Assembly: GCA_019423635.1 (NCBI GenBank)
Contig: JAHZBA010000017.1
Span: forward strand, 1 to 52,528
From: Clostridiales bacterium
Lineage (GTDB): Bacteria; Bacillota; Clostridia; Oscillospirales; Oscillospiraceae
DNA: 52,528 nt
Reading direction: 5' to 3'
The notes beneath the pieces are model-generated. The model worked only from the letters and a program-made list of their open reading frames with translations. It searched no databases and was not told the origin of the DNA. The position numbers and the translations under genes are program-made. Positions within the stretch are counted from its first letter, which is position 1. Every line of letters starts with the position of its first letter. This document shows positions 15,716 through 24,247 of the stretch, one piece after another.

Positions 15716-18700
15716 GAGGCACCTCCCTTCAGCACCATTTCGGGCAGATCCGTTCCGCCGGGAGCGGCAATCCACAGCGTCTCCGCCGTGACGCGCTGGC
15801 TGGCGGCACTGTTGGGGTCGTCCGTGCGGGAGAGGACGGCCCTGATCTCACTGGGCAGCAGATTCACGCCGTCACAAAGGCTTTGCTCCTGGAGCTCCGC
15901 CTCCCGCTGTACGTCGGGAACGAAGAGGAAGAGCCCGTCGCTGATATCGCTGACGGCGCCGTCCTTCGGGATCTCCGCCAGCAGCAGCACGTAGCCGTCC
16001 AGATCCCGCTCCTCTGTGGTCACTTCGCCCTCTTCCGTGGTTCTGGTGAAGCGGCCCTGAATCCTGAGGGTGTTGTACACGGGATCGCCCCGGTAGGTTC
16101 CGGCGATCACCAGTGTTCCGGCCCGGATCACCTCGTCCGCCCCGCTGCCGTAAGCGTAGTCCTCCGACAAAACGCCCACGGAGCCGCCCTCCAGGAAGGC
16201 CACGTCGTCTCCGGCGTAGCGGATGAGCCGGATGTGCTCATCCGGCACGGAGGCGGGAATTCCGGTGATGGTGACGGTCCTGGCGTCATAGGTCCAGATG
16301 CGGGTGTCCTCCGGCCCGGCGCCGGGCTTTTGGAAATAGGTGAGATAGCTGGCGTCCGACGCCTGATTGCCCGCATCAAAGGTGCCCTTTCGGACCTCCG
16401 CCGGGGCTCCGCCCTCCGGCGTCACGGTGAGGGTATAGGCCCCCGCCGCAGGCGGCTGGAGCAGCTTCCACCCGGAGACCGCCGTCTCCCGGTTCAGGGT
16501 GATGGTGACGGTCTCGCCGCTGCGGGTGATGGTGTACTCGCCGGGATCCACGGTCTTGTCGTAGGAGATTCGCATCTCGCCGGCCGCCGCGGTGCCGATG
16601 CAGTGGCCCAGGGTGTCATAGGCCGCCACACTGTAGGTATAGGTCCGGTTGTTAGCGGAGCCCACCACGTCGGTATACTGTGCCGTTCCCTCCCCGGCCG
16701 CAGCGGACACAAAGGCGACGGGCACGCCGTTCCGGCGGATCTCAAAGCCCTGGAGCGCCCCGCCGGTGAGGGCGCACTCCATACGGATGTCAAAGCCCTT
16801 GTCCGGATACTCCCCGGACCTGGTTACCTCCAAACCGACTTTCCCCGCGCCCCTGGCCTTGCCCGCCAGGCGGTCCCGGCGGCTCTGGTCGCTGAGATAC
16901 CAGAGGGCCCGCTCCTCTTTCGGATAGGAGGCCAGCTTGTCCGCAGCAGGCTTGCTGAGGCTCATGCCCCAGCGGGTGAAGAACTCTGTCAAATCCCTCC
17001 CCGCCGTACCGGCGGCCGTCAGGGCCACCCGCTCGTCATAGCTCAAGTCGGTGAAGCCCCTGGTGTAGGTCCCGGCCTTCCAGGCCTTGAAGAAGCGGTT
17101 GTAGAAATCCATGGGCTTCGCCCCGTCGTCATAGGCCAGATGGAGCTGCCAGTAGAGACCCAGCTGGACGAAGACGTTGTTGGACTCGCCGGGGAGCCCC
17201 TGGGCGGTCCTGGTGAAGATGGCGGGGTATTTCCCGCTGCGCTCCAGCCGGGAGGCCAGGGTGTTCTGTCCGCCGTCACAGGTCTGGACCATGAGGGCGT
17301 AGAGGTTGTTGGTGATCTCCGCCCGGCCCAGCTTGTCCATGTTGTGGCCGATCTCATGGGCGATGCCCCAGCCGAAGAGGCGGTTGGCGGAATCCCCCGC
17401 CGCCAGCTTGCTGAGGGGCTTGCCGCAGACCATGCCGCCGCAGGAGCCGTAGCCGATGCCGATGTGGTTCCCCGCCGCGTACATGAAGGCGCCGGAGAAC
17501 ATCTGCATACAGCGGATATTCTGGCGGGAGGTCATGTCGTTTTTCTCCCGGGTGTTATCGATGCCCTGGGTGGTTTTGCAGATATGCATCACATCCTCCC
17601 AGGCGCAGACATTGTCATACAGGGTGTCGATCCGCTCCGCGCGGCTCTTGCCGGTGTTGTCCCACACCGCCAGGGCCGGCAGGGACAGCAGCATCGTCGG
17701 CGTGGAGAGCTCCGTCACATTCAGGCAGTTGGTCTCCTTCCCGGCGGTGCCGACGGTCTTCACATAGGCCTCCAGCTCGTCTGCATAGCTGCCCAGGGCA
17801 CTCCGGCGGGCGCTGTCGCTCATGGTGTACCAGTCCGACAGCTCCAGCACCGGGATATCCACGGCCCGGCGGACATGGAGACGAATCTGCTCCGGATGTG
17901 CGCCGCTGTAGGCGAGATACAGACTGCCGCCCCGCGGCGTGTTCTGGCTGCCGATCCTGGGCACCGTCAAAATGTTCCGTCCGTTGGACAGCGTCCCCAT
18001 GGAGGCCCGCCAGGCGGAGACCTCGGCATGGTACTGGGAGGCATAGACGCTGACGCTGGCCCCTGCCGGGATGCCCTCGGCATAGACGGTGATCTCCTCC
18101 CCGGCTCTGGCCGCCGCGCCAAGGGGCTGGAGATCGCTGCCGCCCTGGCCGTACCTGCTGCTGTCGGCGGCGCTGCTGCGGCTTTGAAGCCCGTTCAGGA
18201 TCACGCCGCTGCTCTTCTGTTTTTGCAGCAGCTCCTCCGCCAGGTTCAGCTCGTCGTCCAGGGTCTCGGGGTAGAGATAGTAATTCCGCTCGTCGCTGTT
18301 CAGGCGCTGCCGCAGGGCGGTAATGTCCGCCTGGGTGACTCCGCCCGCCAGCGTGGTCCGCAGGGAGTCGGCAAAGAGCGCGGCGATGTTGTCCGGTAGA
18401 CACCGGGCCGGGTCATACTCCAGGAACATCAGCTCCGAGAGGCTTACCACGGTGTAGTCCGCCTGCTCCACGGCAATGCTGATCTGCGTGACCTTCTCCG
18501 CCGGCCCGAAGGGTAAAATGGCAAATTTCGAGGTGGGAATGGAGGCCCGGTTGGGGATCTCCGGCCAGGAGAGCACCTCCTCATTGGACGTTCCGCCGTT
18601 GTCCACGCCCCGGGTCAGCAGGTGCCCCGCGCTGTTCAGGGGCTCCCCCTCGTACCACACCCGAACGCTGTAGGCCCGGAGATTCCGGGCGTAGGTCCCG

Positions 18701-20631
18701 TCCAGCCGGGGCACCCAGATGGCGCTGTACAGATCCACCGGCCGGGTGAAGGTGCACACCACATGCTCATTGCGCATGAAGTTGGTGCGGTTGGCGGTCC
18801 AGTGGGTGCGGTAATCGCCGTCGATCATGTTCTCCGGCCGGAAGGGCGCGGCGCCGCTGTACTGGGCCGGGTCCACATTGCCGCTGTCGGCCAGGCGGAT
18901 GCTCTGGATGCTTCCGCTGTCCAGCACCCCCTCCGTGGGAATTCCGGCGGGCCGCTCGTAGACGGTGGCCACCGGCGTCCCCAGGGCAATCCGGGACGGG
19001 CCGCTGCGGCCCACGCTGTTGCCGGCCACAATGTAGACCTCATAGGCGGTGCCGTTGGTCAGTCCCCCGATGGTGGCGGAGGTGGCCGTCAGCTGTCCGC
19101 CGGCCTGGAGGTCTCCGCCCCCGGAGCCCGCCTGGCGGTAGTAGACCTCATAGTATGTGGCGTTCTCCGCGGCCTTCCAGCTGACGGCCAGGGCGGCGTC
19201 CAGCGGCTTGACGCTGACCATATCCGGCGCACCGGGCGCGGCGGCCGGCTGCGGCGTGGCGGACACCGGATCGGAGGGCCGTCCGGTCCAGCTGCCGTCC
19301 ACCGGCGTGACGGTAAAGAGATAGGTCTTGAGGTTCTCCAGCCCCGTGATCTCTGCTCCTGGCACGTCCACCCGCAGCCGCCGGGCGCTGCCGCCGCTCA
19401 TCAGGCGGTACTCCACCTCATAGCCGGAGACGTTGGGCAGCTCCTCCCACTGCAGGCGCACCTGCCCGCTGCCCGCCTGGGCGGTGAGACGGCGGATCTG
19501 GCTGTTGGGCGCAACCGGATTCTCCGGCACAATCTCCCGGAGGAACTGAATGGACTCGATGGTGGTATACCCGCCGCCTTCGCTCTTGGTGACGGTGATG
19601 GTCACCTTCTTCACGGCCACACGGCGGCCCAGAGAGATCGTAATGGTACTGCTGCCGGGTACCTCGCCGGTGGCGTAGACCCCCTCCGGCAGGGTGGTGT
19701 CAAAGGGAATGGTCTCCGCGGCGCCGCTCTCGTCCTCCACGATCACTGTCCCCTGCTGAGGTGCGCCCGTCCCCTCCGGGGAGACGATGCGAAGCTCCGA
19801 GAGGGAGATGGCGCCGGTGAACTCCACCGGCAGCGTCACCGCGCCGCCGTCCGCCGCCGTCAGGGTGACGCAGGTCCCGTTATCTTGAAACAGCTCTGTG
19901 AGCGCGCCGCTCACGGTGACGCCCGCATTGTCCAGCGCCGTCTGGAGAGCCCCGGCATCCACCGGAGGCAGCAGCAGTGCCGTGCTGGACACCTGTGCCT
20001 CGCCCTCCGCCTCCATCTGGCGGTCCACGTAGGCCAGGTCCACTACGTCGATCACACCGTCGCCGCTGAGGTCAAAGCGCTCCAGGTCCCTCCGGCTCTC
20101 GGAGCCCAGGGCCTCCGCCACAAGCTCCCGGTCCTGCCGGTCCACCTCCCCGTCGCCGTTCACATCCCCCAGGGAGAAGGTGCTGTCCCCGGTACCCAGG
20201 GTGACGTGCTGGGAACAGTCGTCCAGGGTGAGTGCCTGGGTATAGGTTCGATAGCCCTCGCCGGTGAAGCACAGGGTGTAGTTCCCCTGTGGCAGGCCCC
20301 GGACCATCAGCTCCAGGTAGCCGGGCCACCGGCCGCCGCCCAGGGCGCCGCCGTCGGTATTCAGGTGGGTGACGGCCGTCTCATAGCCGCCCATGACCCC
20401 CTCGAACTCCTCTCCCAGGGCCACGCTGCCCAGCACGCTGCCGTCCCGGGACAGCTCCACCCGCACATCCCGGTCCCGCAGCGCCGTGAGATGCTGGGCA
20501 TAGTCCATGCGGAGGGTGGCGGAAATGGTTCCCGTCCCGCCGCTCTCTGCGGCTCCCGCCGCCGGCGCGGCCGCCGACAGCAGCAGCGATGATGCCACCA
20601 GCGCAGAGAGTATCCGTATCTTTGTTCTCAT
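15712..20631 (-). CDS. Secreted M60-family metallopeptidase with dockerin, FN3 and CBM-like domains
   Basis: A 1639-residue secreted protein with signal peptide at about 1-27. Domains in order: N-terminal beta domain with a dockerin-like pair of calcium loops at 153-208 (DVNGDGEVD and DLSGDGVID, each followed by a helix); beta domain 215-365; two fibronectin type III repeats at about 375-560; an F5/8-type carbohydrate-binding domain at about 580-740 (MIDGDYRTHWTANR); and an M60/enhancin-like catalytic region at about 820-1200 with the zinc motif HEIGH at 1092-1096 and the second Glu at 1105. Several Ig-like regions complete the C-terminus. M60 peptidases cleave mucin-type glycoproteins, so host mucin or glycoprotein is the likely substrate. 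AGGAAGGA precedes the ATG. Confidence 0.9.
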   Translation of the reverse strand: MRTKIRILSALVASSLLLSAAAPAAGAAESGGTGTISATLRMDYAQHLTALRDRDVRVELSRDGSVLGSVALGEEFEGVMGGYETAVTHLNTDGGALGGGRWPGYLELMVRGLPQGNYTLCFTGEGYRTYTQALTLDDCSQHVTLGTGDSTFSLGDVNGDGEVDRQDRELVAEALGSESRRDLERFDLSGDGVIDVVDLAYVDRQMEAEGEAQVSSTALLLPPVDAGALQTALDNAGVTVSGALTELFQDNGTCVTLTAADGGAVTLPVEFTGAISLSELRIVSPEGTGAPQQGTVIVEDESGAAETIPFDTTLPEGVYATGEVPGSSTITISLGRRVAVKKVTITVTKSEGGGYTTIESIQFLREIVPENPVAPNSQIRRLTAQAGSGQVRLQWEELPNVSGYEVEYRLMSGGSARRLRVDVPGAEITGLENLKTYLFTVTPVDGSWTGRPSDPVSATPQPAAAPGAPDMVSVKPLDAALAVSWKAAENATYYEVYYRQAGSGGGDLQAGGQLTATSATIGGLTNGTAYEVYIVAGNSVGRSGPSRIALGTPVATVYERPAGIPTEGVLDSGSIQSIRLADSGNVDPAQYSGAAPFRPENMIDGDYRTHWTANRTNFMRNEHVVCTFTRPVDLYSAIWVPRLDGTYARNLRAYSVRVWYEGEPLNSAGHLLTRGVDNGGTSNEEVLSWPEIPNRASIPTSKFAILPFGPAEKVTQISIAVEQADYTVVSLSELMFLEYDPARCLPDNIAALFADSLRTTLAGGVTQADITALRQRLNSDERNYYLYPETLDDELNLAEELLQKQKSSGVILNGLQSRSSAADSSRYGQGGSDLQPLGAAARAGEEITVYAEGIPAGASVSVYASQYHAEVSAWRASMGTLSNGRNILTVPRIGSQNTPRGGSLYLAYSGAHPEQIRLHVRRAVDIPVLELSDWYTMSDSARRSALGSYADELEAYVKTVGTAGKETNCLNVTELSTPTMLLSLPALAVWDNTGKSRAERIDTLYDNVCAWEDVMHICKTTQGIDNTREKNDMTSRQNIRCMQMFSGAFMYAAGNHIGIGYGSCGGMVCGKPLSKLAAGDSANRLFGWGIAHEIGHNMDKLGRAEITNNLYALMVQTCDGGQNTLASRLERSGKYPAIFTRTAQGLPGESNNVFVQLGLYWQLHLAYDDGAKPMDFYNRFFKAWKAGTYTRGFTDLSYDERVALTAAGTAGRDLTEFFTRWGMSLSKPAADKLASYPKEERALWYLSDQSRRDRLAGKARGAGKVGLEVTRSGEYPDKGFDIRMECALTGGALQGFEIRRNGVPVAFVSAAAGEGTAQYTDVVGSANNRTYTYSVAAYDTLGHCIGTAAAGEMRISYDKTVDPGEYTITRSGETVTITLNRETAVSGWKLLQPPAAGAYTLTVTPEGGAPAEVRKGTFDAGNQASDASYLTYFQKPGAGPEDTRIWTYDARTVTITGIPASVPDEHIRLIRYAGDDVAFLEGGSVGVLSEDYAYGSGADEVIRAGTLVIAGTYRGDPVYNTLRIQGRFTRTTEEGEVTTEERDLDGYVLLLAEIPKDGAVSDISDGLFLFVPDVQREAELQEQSLCDGVNLLPSEIRAVLSRTDDPNSAASQRVTAETLWIAAPGGTDLPEMVLKGGAS

Positions 20632-20695
20632 GGTCTCTCATCCTTCCTCTGGAGTGACCGGCCCCGGAAAAGGCGCCGATACAGTAGACATAACT

Positions 20696-20724
20696 ATTAT
20701 AAAGGCTCCCGCGGCGCTTGGCAA
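20696..20724 (-). promoter_or_regulatory. Sigma-A promoter of the M60/SLH operon
   Basis: On the minus strand: TTGCCA (20719-20724), a 17-nt spacer and a perfect TATAAT (20696-20701), about 65 nt before the start codon. Confidence 0.75.
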
Positions 20725-20783
20725 CCCAAATCTCCCCGTTTCTCCCCGTTTCCTGGGAATCTTCCATGTTTCGCCCAAGCCAA

Positions 20784-20820
20784 ACCGGGAGCGCGGGACC
20801 AAGTGTCCCGCGCTCCCGGT
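20784..20820. terminator. Very strong hairpin between the AraC and M60 genes
   Basis: A perfect 16-bp stem ACCGGGAGCGCGGGAC / GTCCCGCGCTCCCGGT with a 5-nt loop. On the minus strand it is followed by TTTGGCTTGG. It probably stops transcription from the AraC gene before the M60 promoter. Confidence 0.7.
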
Positions 20821-20865
20821 CTGGAAACGGGTGAAATCACGGCGGCGCCTCGGCCGCCAAAACAC

Positions 20866-20890
20866 CGGAAGAGGCGAGGTGCCTCTTCCG
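20866..20890. terminator. Hairpin terminator just after the AraC gene
   Basis: A perfect 10-bp stem CGGAAGAGGC / GCCTCTTCCG, starting 12 nt after the AraC stop. A third small hairpin, GGCGGC-GCCTCG-GCCGCC (20841-20858), lies between it and the stronger hairpin, so this 270-bp gap holds three stem-loops in a row. Confidence 0.65.
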
Positions 20891-20902
20891 CTTTTGTGCG
20901 CT

Positions 20903-21757
20903 TTAAGCTTCGTGCTGCCGCTTTACCACGGGAATCCACACCTCGTACCGGGCGTCCCTGGGGTCCGGGTTCAGGTAGACCTCCAGGTCCGGCACGTTGG
21001 CGTACTCGTAGCCGGAGGTGGGCAGCCACTCCGTCACCACCCGCCGCTGCAATGTCTGGAGGGTCGGCAGGCCCGTGCCGGGGAAGACCGCCCAGACCGA
21101 TGCCGGAACCGTGTACTCCTCAAACTCCCTCGCGGGGCGGGTGCTGGCCGCCGCGATCAGATACCTCCACTGCTCCGCCTCATTGCAGACGCTGACGCCC
21201 AGCAGGCCCATGGGCTGCGTGTCCATCAGCGCGGCCAGACGCAGAATCGTCCCGTCTGACGCCGCCTGCTGCCAAAGCCCCGGCACCACGCCGAAATTCT
21301 CCTCCAGCTCCTGGGACAGCGGCGCGGAAATCCCCACCACCCGAAAGGCCGGGCGGGTCTCAATCCGGTAGTCCAGGGCCTGGCCGCCCTGGACGGAGAG
21401 CGTGAACACCAGGGGCGGAAAGGCCTTCACCGCCGTGCCCCTGCCCCGGACCTCCGAGGGCGCGATGCCGTGTACCGACTGAAAGGCCCGGTTGAAGGCC
21501 GTCGGGGAGCTGTAGCCGTACTTCTCCGCAACGTCAATGACCTTCTCCCCGCCGCTTTGCAGGTCCACCGCCGCCAGGGACATTCTCCGCCGCCGGATGT
21601 ACTCCGAAAGTGTCGTCCCCGCAAGATAGGTAAACATCCTCTGAAAATGATACCGGGAGCAGCAGGCGATCTTTGCCATCTGCTCATAGTCCACCTCTGA
21701 GGCCAGGTGCGCCTCCAGGTACTCCATGCTCTCGTTCAGACGATCCACCCATTCCAT
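20903..21757 (-). CDS. AraC-family regulator with GyrI-like effector domain
   Basis: This 284-residue protein has two helix-turn-helix motifs in the N-terminal 105 residues (MAKIACCSRYHFQRMFTYLAG; VAEKYGYSSPTAFNRAFQSV) and a GyrI-like small-molecule binding domain at about 125-284, ending in YEVWIPVVKR, typical of that fold. This DNA-binding-first layout is that of Rob/SoxS-like or BmrR-type sensors of toxic compounds. AAGGAGGG precedes the ATG. It is the last gene after GNAT, HAD and HAD on the minus strand, with a gap of 158 nt. Its target genes are not obvious here. Confidence 0.9.
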   Translation of the reverse strand: MEWVDRLNESMEYLEAHLASEVDYEQMAKIACCSRYHFQRMFTYLAGTTLSEYIRRRRMSLAAVDLQSGGEKVIDVAEKYGYSSPTAFNRAFQSVHGIAPSEVRGRGTAVKAFPPLVFTLSVQGGQALDYRIETRPAFRVVGISAPLSQELEENFGVVPGLWQQAASDGTILRLAALMDTQPMGLLGVSVCNEAEQWRYLIAAASTRPAREFEEYTVPASVWAVFPGTGLPTLQTLQRRVVTEWLPTSGYEYANVPDLEVYLNPDPRDARYEVWIPVVKRQHEA

Positions 21758-21915
21758 GGCGCCGTCCCTCCTTTTGTGGATTTGTCCCGCCGGTATGGGC
21801 GTCCAAACACGTGCCTCGCGGTTCCGGCTGCCGTCCGGCCGCCCTGGGGCCCATTGCGGTGACTATAACACACCGCCGCCCGGTCTTCCTCGCAAACCCT
21901 GCCCGAAAAAGAGAG

Positions 21916-22620
21916 CTATGCGCCAAGGTACGCCAGCAGCTCCGGGAAACCGCCGTGGGGATACGCCGCAAGGTCCTTTCCCTCCCGGTTGATGAGGCAG
22001 TCCGTCAGCAGGAAGACCCGCAAACCGGCCTCCGCGGCCGCCAGATCCTCCGTTGCGTCGTTGCCCACCATCAGGCACTCCTCCGGGGAGAGGCCGATCT
22101 GGTCCAGGATGTCCCGGTAGTAGTCCGGATTGGGCTTGCAGTGTCTGGTATGCTCGTAGGTGGTAATCAACTCAAAGTCCTCCGGCTCCAGACCCGCCCA
22201 GCGGACCCGGCTCCTTGTGGCCACCTCCGGGAAGATGGGGTTGGTGGCCAGCACGGTCCGGCAGCCCATGGCCCTGATCCGCGCCACGGCCTCCGCGGCC
22301 TGGGGATTGAAGCCGCAGAAGTCCCGGGCCCTCTGGAACTCATTTTCGTAGAAGGATTGGAACAGCGGCAGATCCTCCAGGGACTTCTCGCCGAAGATCC
22401 CGGCAAAGGTCCTCCAGAAGGCCGCCTCGTTGGTCTCCCTTCCGTCGTTTTTCACCATGGCGGCGGTTCCGGCCCAGACGGCGTCCACCAGCCGCCTGGG
22501 ATCATAGCCGCGGGGCGCCATCTTTTCCGCCAGCAGGTGAAAGTACCCCCTGGTAAAGTCATCCTGGTCCATGGGAAGCAGCGTCCCGTCCAGGTCAAAA
22601 AGCACTGTGGTGGTCTTCAT
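21916..22620 (-). CDS. HAD-family phosphatase (phosphoglycolate phosphatase-like)
   Basis: A 234-residue haloacid dehalogenase-fold hydrolase starting MKTTTVLFDLDGTLLPMDQDD. HAD motif I is DLDGT, motif II lies near ATNPIFP, motif III is the Lys in CKPNPDYY, and motif IV is MVGNDATEDL. The cap (about residues 20-90) is helical, as in subclass I. The ATG at 22618-22620 follows AGGAGGAG; a longer frame has no ribosome binding site. Substrate is not predictable. It lies 53 nt after another HAD gene. Confidence 0.88.
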   Translation of the reverse strand: MKTTTVLFDLDGTLLPMDQDDFTRGYFHLLAEKMAPRGYDPRRLVDAVWAGTAAMVKNDGRETNEAAFWRTFAGIFGEKSLEDLPLFQSFYENEFQRARDFCGFNPQAAEAVARIRAMGCRTVLATNPIFPEVATRSRVRWAGLEPEDFELITTYEHTRHCKPNPDYYRDILDQIGLSPEECLMVGNDATEDLAAAEAGLRVFLLTDCLINREGKDLAAYPHGGFPELLAYLGA

Positions 22621-22673
22621 CGGTTCTCCTCCTGTCTTTTGTATCGTATGGATCGCAAAGCCGCGCCGGACCG

Positions 22674-23360
22674 TCACAGGGTCTCCAGCAGCGCCGGAAG
22701 CTCCTCCAGGGTCCTTACCGTCCAATCCGGGACGATATCCGGCCGGGGGGGATCACCGCCGGGATTGAACCAGCACGTCCGCAGCCCCGCATCCCGGGCC
22801 CCCCGGATATCGGACGTCAGGCTGTCTCCCACCATCAGCGCGGCGGCGGCGTCAAACCTTGGAATGGAGGCAAAGCAGGCCCGGAAAAAGGCGGGGCTGG
22901 GCTTGTTGGCCCCCACCTCCTGGGAGATGAACACCCCCTTGAAACAGGGTCCGATCCCGGCGCTCTTCATCCGGCTACGCTGAATATGGGCGGTGCCGTT
23001 GGTGGCCAGGTACAGATCATATCGGGGGGCAAGGACCTCCAGCAGCTCCGGCGCGCCGGGGACAAAGAAATGGCCCTGTCCCAGATGCTCCTCGTAAACG
23101 CCGCAGACCGCCTGCGGGTCGCAGCGGGAGTCCAGCTCCTCCAGCAACAGCTCAAAGCGGCCCAGCAGCACCTGGGGGCGGGTGATCTTTCCCTCCTCCA
23201 GCAGCCGCCACTGATTTGCGTTGATCGCATGGTACCGCTCCAGTACGGCGGGGGTGGGATCAATCGCAAAGCACCGGAGGGTTTTGGAGAGCGCTTCCGC
23301 CTCCGCCCTCCGGAAGTCCAGAATCGTGTCGTCCAAATCAAAAAAAATGGTGTTCAGCAT
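22674..23360 (-). CDS. HAD-family hydrolase, YjjG-like pyrimidine 5'-nucleotidase type
   Basis: A 228-residue HAD phosphatase: motif I FFDLDDTILDFRRAE, motif II LATNGT, motif III Lys in GANKPSPAFF, and motif IV MVGDSLTSDIRGARDAG. The DLDDTxxDF opening and the cap are like YjjG/YfnB nucleotidases, which remove phosphate from pyrimidine (including damaged) nucleotides. Its first 7 bp overlap the end of the GNAT gene. The ribosome binding site AGGAGG lies inside that gene, so expression is coupled. Confidence 0.86.
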   Translation of the reverse strand: MLNTIFFDLDDTILDFRRAEAEALSKTLRCFAIDPTPAVLERYHAINANQWRLLEEGKITRPQVLLGRFELLLEELDSRCDPQAVCGVYEEHLGQGHFFVPGAPELLEVLAPRYDLYLATNGTAHIQRSRMKSAGIGPCFKGVFISQEVGANKPSPAFFRACFASIPRFDAAAALMVGDSLTSDIRGARDAGLRTCWFNPGGDPPRPDIVPDWTVRTLEELPALLETL

Positions 23361-23812
23361 GGGTATCCTCCTGTTGTCCTGGCATGGACGCGCTCCCAGA
23401 GCATCCAGAGCTCCGCCTCGCCGGTACGCTCATCCACGCCCTCTTTCTGAACGGTGAAGCCCTCCCGCCGGTAAAAGGCGGCGGCCCGGATGTTTTTTTG
23501 GTAGACCTGCAGCGTCAGACGGTCCCTGCGGGCCTTGGCCGCGTTTAAAAGCTCCCTGCCGATGCCCCGGGACTGCGCCCCATAGGCGACGAACAGCCCC
23601 TCCAGATGCTCTTCGCTGAGGCCGCAAAAGCCCTTCAGGCCGCCGTCCCGGTCCTCCCAGACCAGCACCTCTGCCTGGGGCAGCAGCTTCCGCACCAGCT
23701 CCCGCTGCGCCTCCCAATACCGTCCGGGGATGAAGTCGTGGGCTTTGATATTGGTCTCCAGCCAGAGGTTCATCACCGGATTCAGATCCCCCTCCCGCAT
23801 CATTCTGACCAT
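23354..23812 (-). CDS. GNAT-family N-acetyltransferase
   Basis: A 152-residue protein, MVRMMREGDLNPVMNLWLET, with the acetyl-CoA motif LFVAYGAQSRGIGRELLNAAK (Q/R-x-x-G-x-G/A) and the C-terminal NIRAAAFYRREGFTVQ. I chose the ATG at 23810-23812 because GGAGG stands 7 nt upstream; an in-frame GTG two codons earlier touches the ribosome binding site. It resembles the YiaC/RimI-like acetyltransferases that modify small molecules or protein amino groups. It is first in the unit GNAT-HAD-HAD. Confidence 0.88.
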   Translation of the reverse strand: MVRMMREGDLNPVMNLWLETNIKAHDFIPGRYWEAQRELVRKLLPQAEVLVWEDRDGGLKGFCGLSEEHLEGLFVAYGAQSRGIGRELLNAAKARRDRLTLQVYQKNIRAAAFYRREGFTVQKEGVDERTGEAELWMLWERVHARTTGGYPC

Positions 23813-23850
23813 GTACACCCCTCCATCCCGCTTTTTCAGTTATTCTCGCT

Positions 23851-23879
23851 ATTATATCAACTGCACCGGCGGCGGTCAA
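23851..23879 (-). promoter_or_regulatory. Sigma-A promoter of the GNAT-HAD-HAD unit
   Basis: On the minus strand: TTGACC (23874-23879), a 17-nt spacer and a perfect TATAAT (23851-23856), about 40 nt before the GNAT start. Confidence 0.75.
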
Positions 23880-23894
23880 GGACCAGTCTCTTTG

Positions 23895-24088
23895 GGGAGT
23901 GTCCGAACGCGCAGTTTATCATGTCCGCATGTTTATGAAACGCTGTTGCAGGGGCGGCTATCAGCCGCCCGTCTCCCCACGAACACCGGACCGCCCCTTG
24001 GACGGACGTGGATCCCCCATACCGGTTCTCCCGCGGGACGGGCGGATGATATCCGCCCCTACAAAATATCTCCGAATCGGACACTCCC
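23895..24088. repeat. Inverted-repeat element with 12-bp ends, about 194 bp
   Basis: Perfect terminal inverted repeats GGGAGTGTCCGA (23895-23906) and TCGGACACTCCC (24077-24088). Inside, two 23-bp blocks in opposite orientation (23950-23972 and 24038-24060) are themselves hairpins: AGGGGCGG...CCGCCCGT and its mirror. They differ only at positions that keep the hairpin paired (CT..AG in one, AT..AT in the other). No open frame. It looks like a miniature non-autonomous mobile element or a structured intergenic repeat of this bacterial group. Confidence 0.75.
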
Positions 24089-24183
24089 TCCCTTTGCAGG
24101 CGCGTCCCGTCATTCTACCGAAAACACCGCGCAGAACGGGGCACCGGAGCAACAAGAAACGCCGCCATTCGGACATCCCCTCT

Positions 24184-24211
24184 TTGCATCAGCCGGATTT
24201 TCTGTTATACT
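24184..24211 (+). promoter_or_regulatory. Promoter of rsmA
   Basis: TTGCAT (24184-24189), a 16-nt spacer and TATACT (24206-24211), about 30 nt before the start codon. Confidence 0.65.
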
Positions 24212-24247
24212 GAATCAACACACAACTCACGAAAGGCGGCGAATTCC

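Noticed and set aside
18622..20592. Long plus-strand frame opposite the M60 gene
   Set aside because: Shadow of the M60 coding strand, with no start signal.
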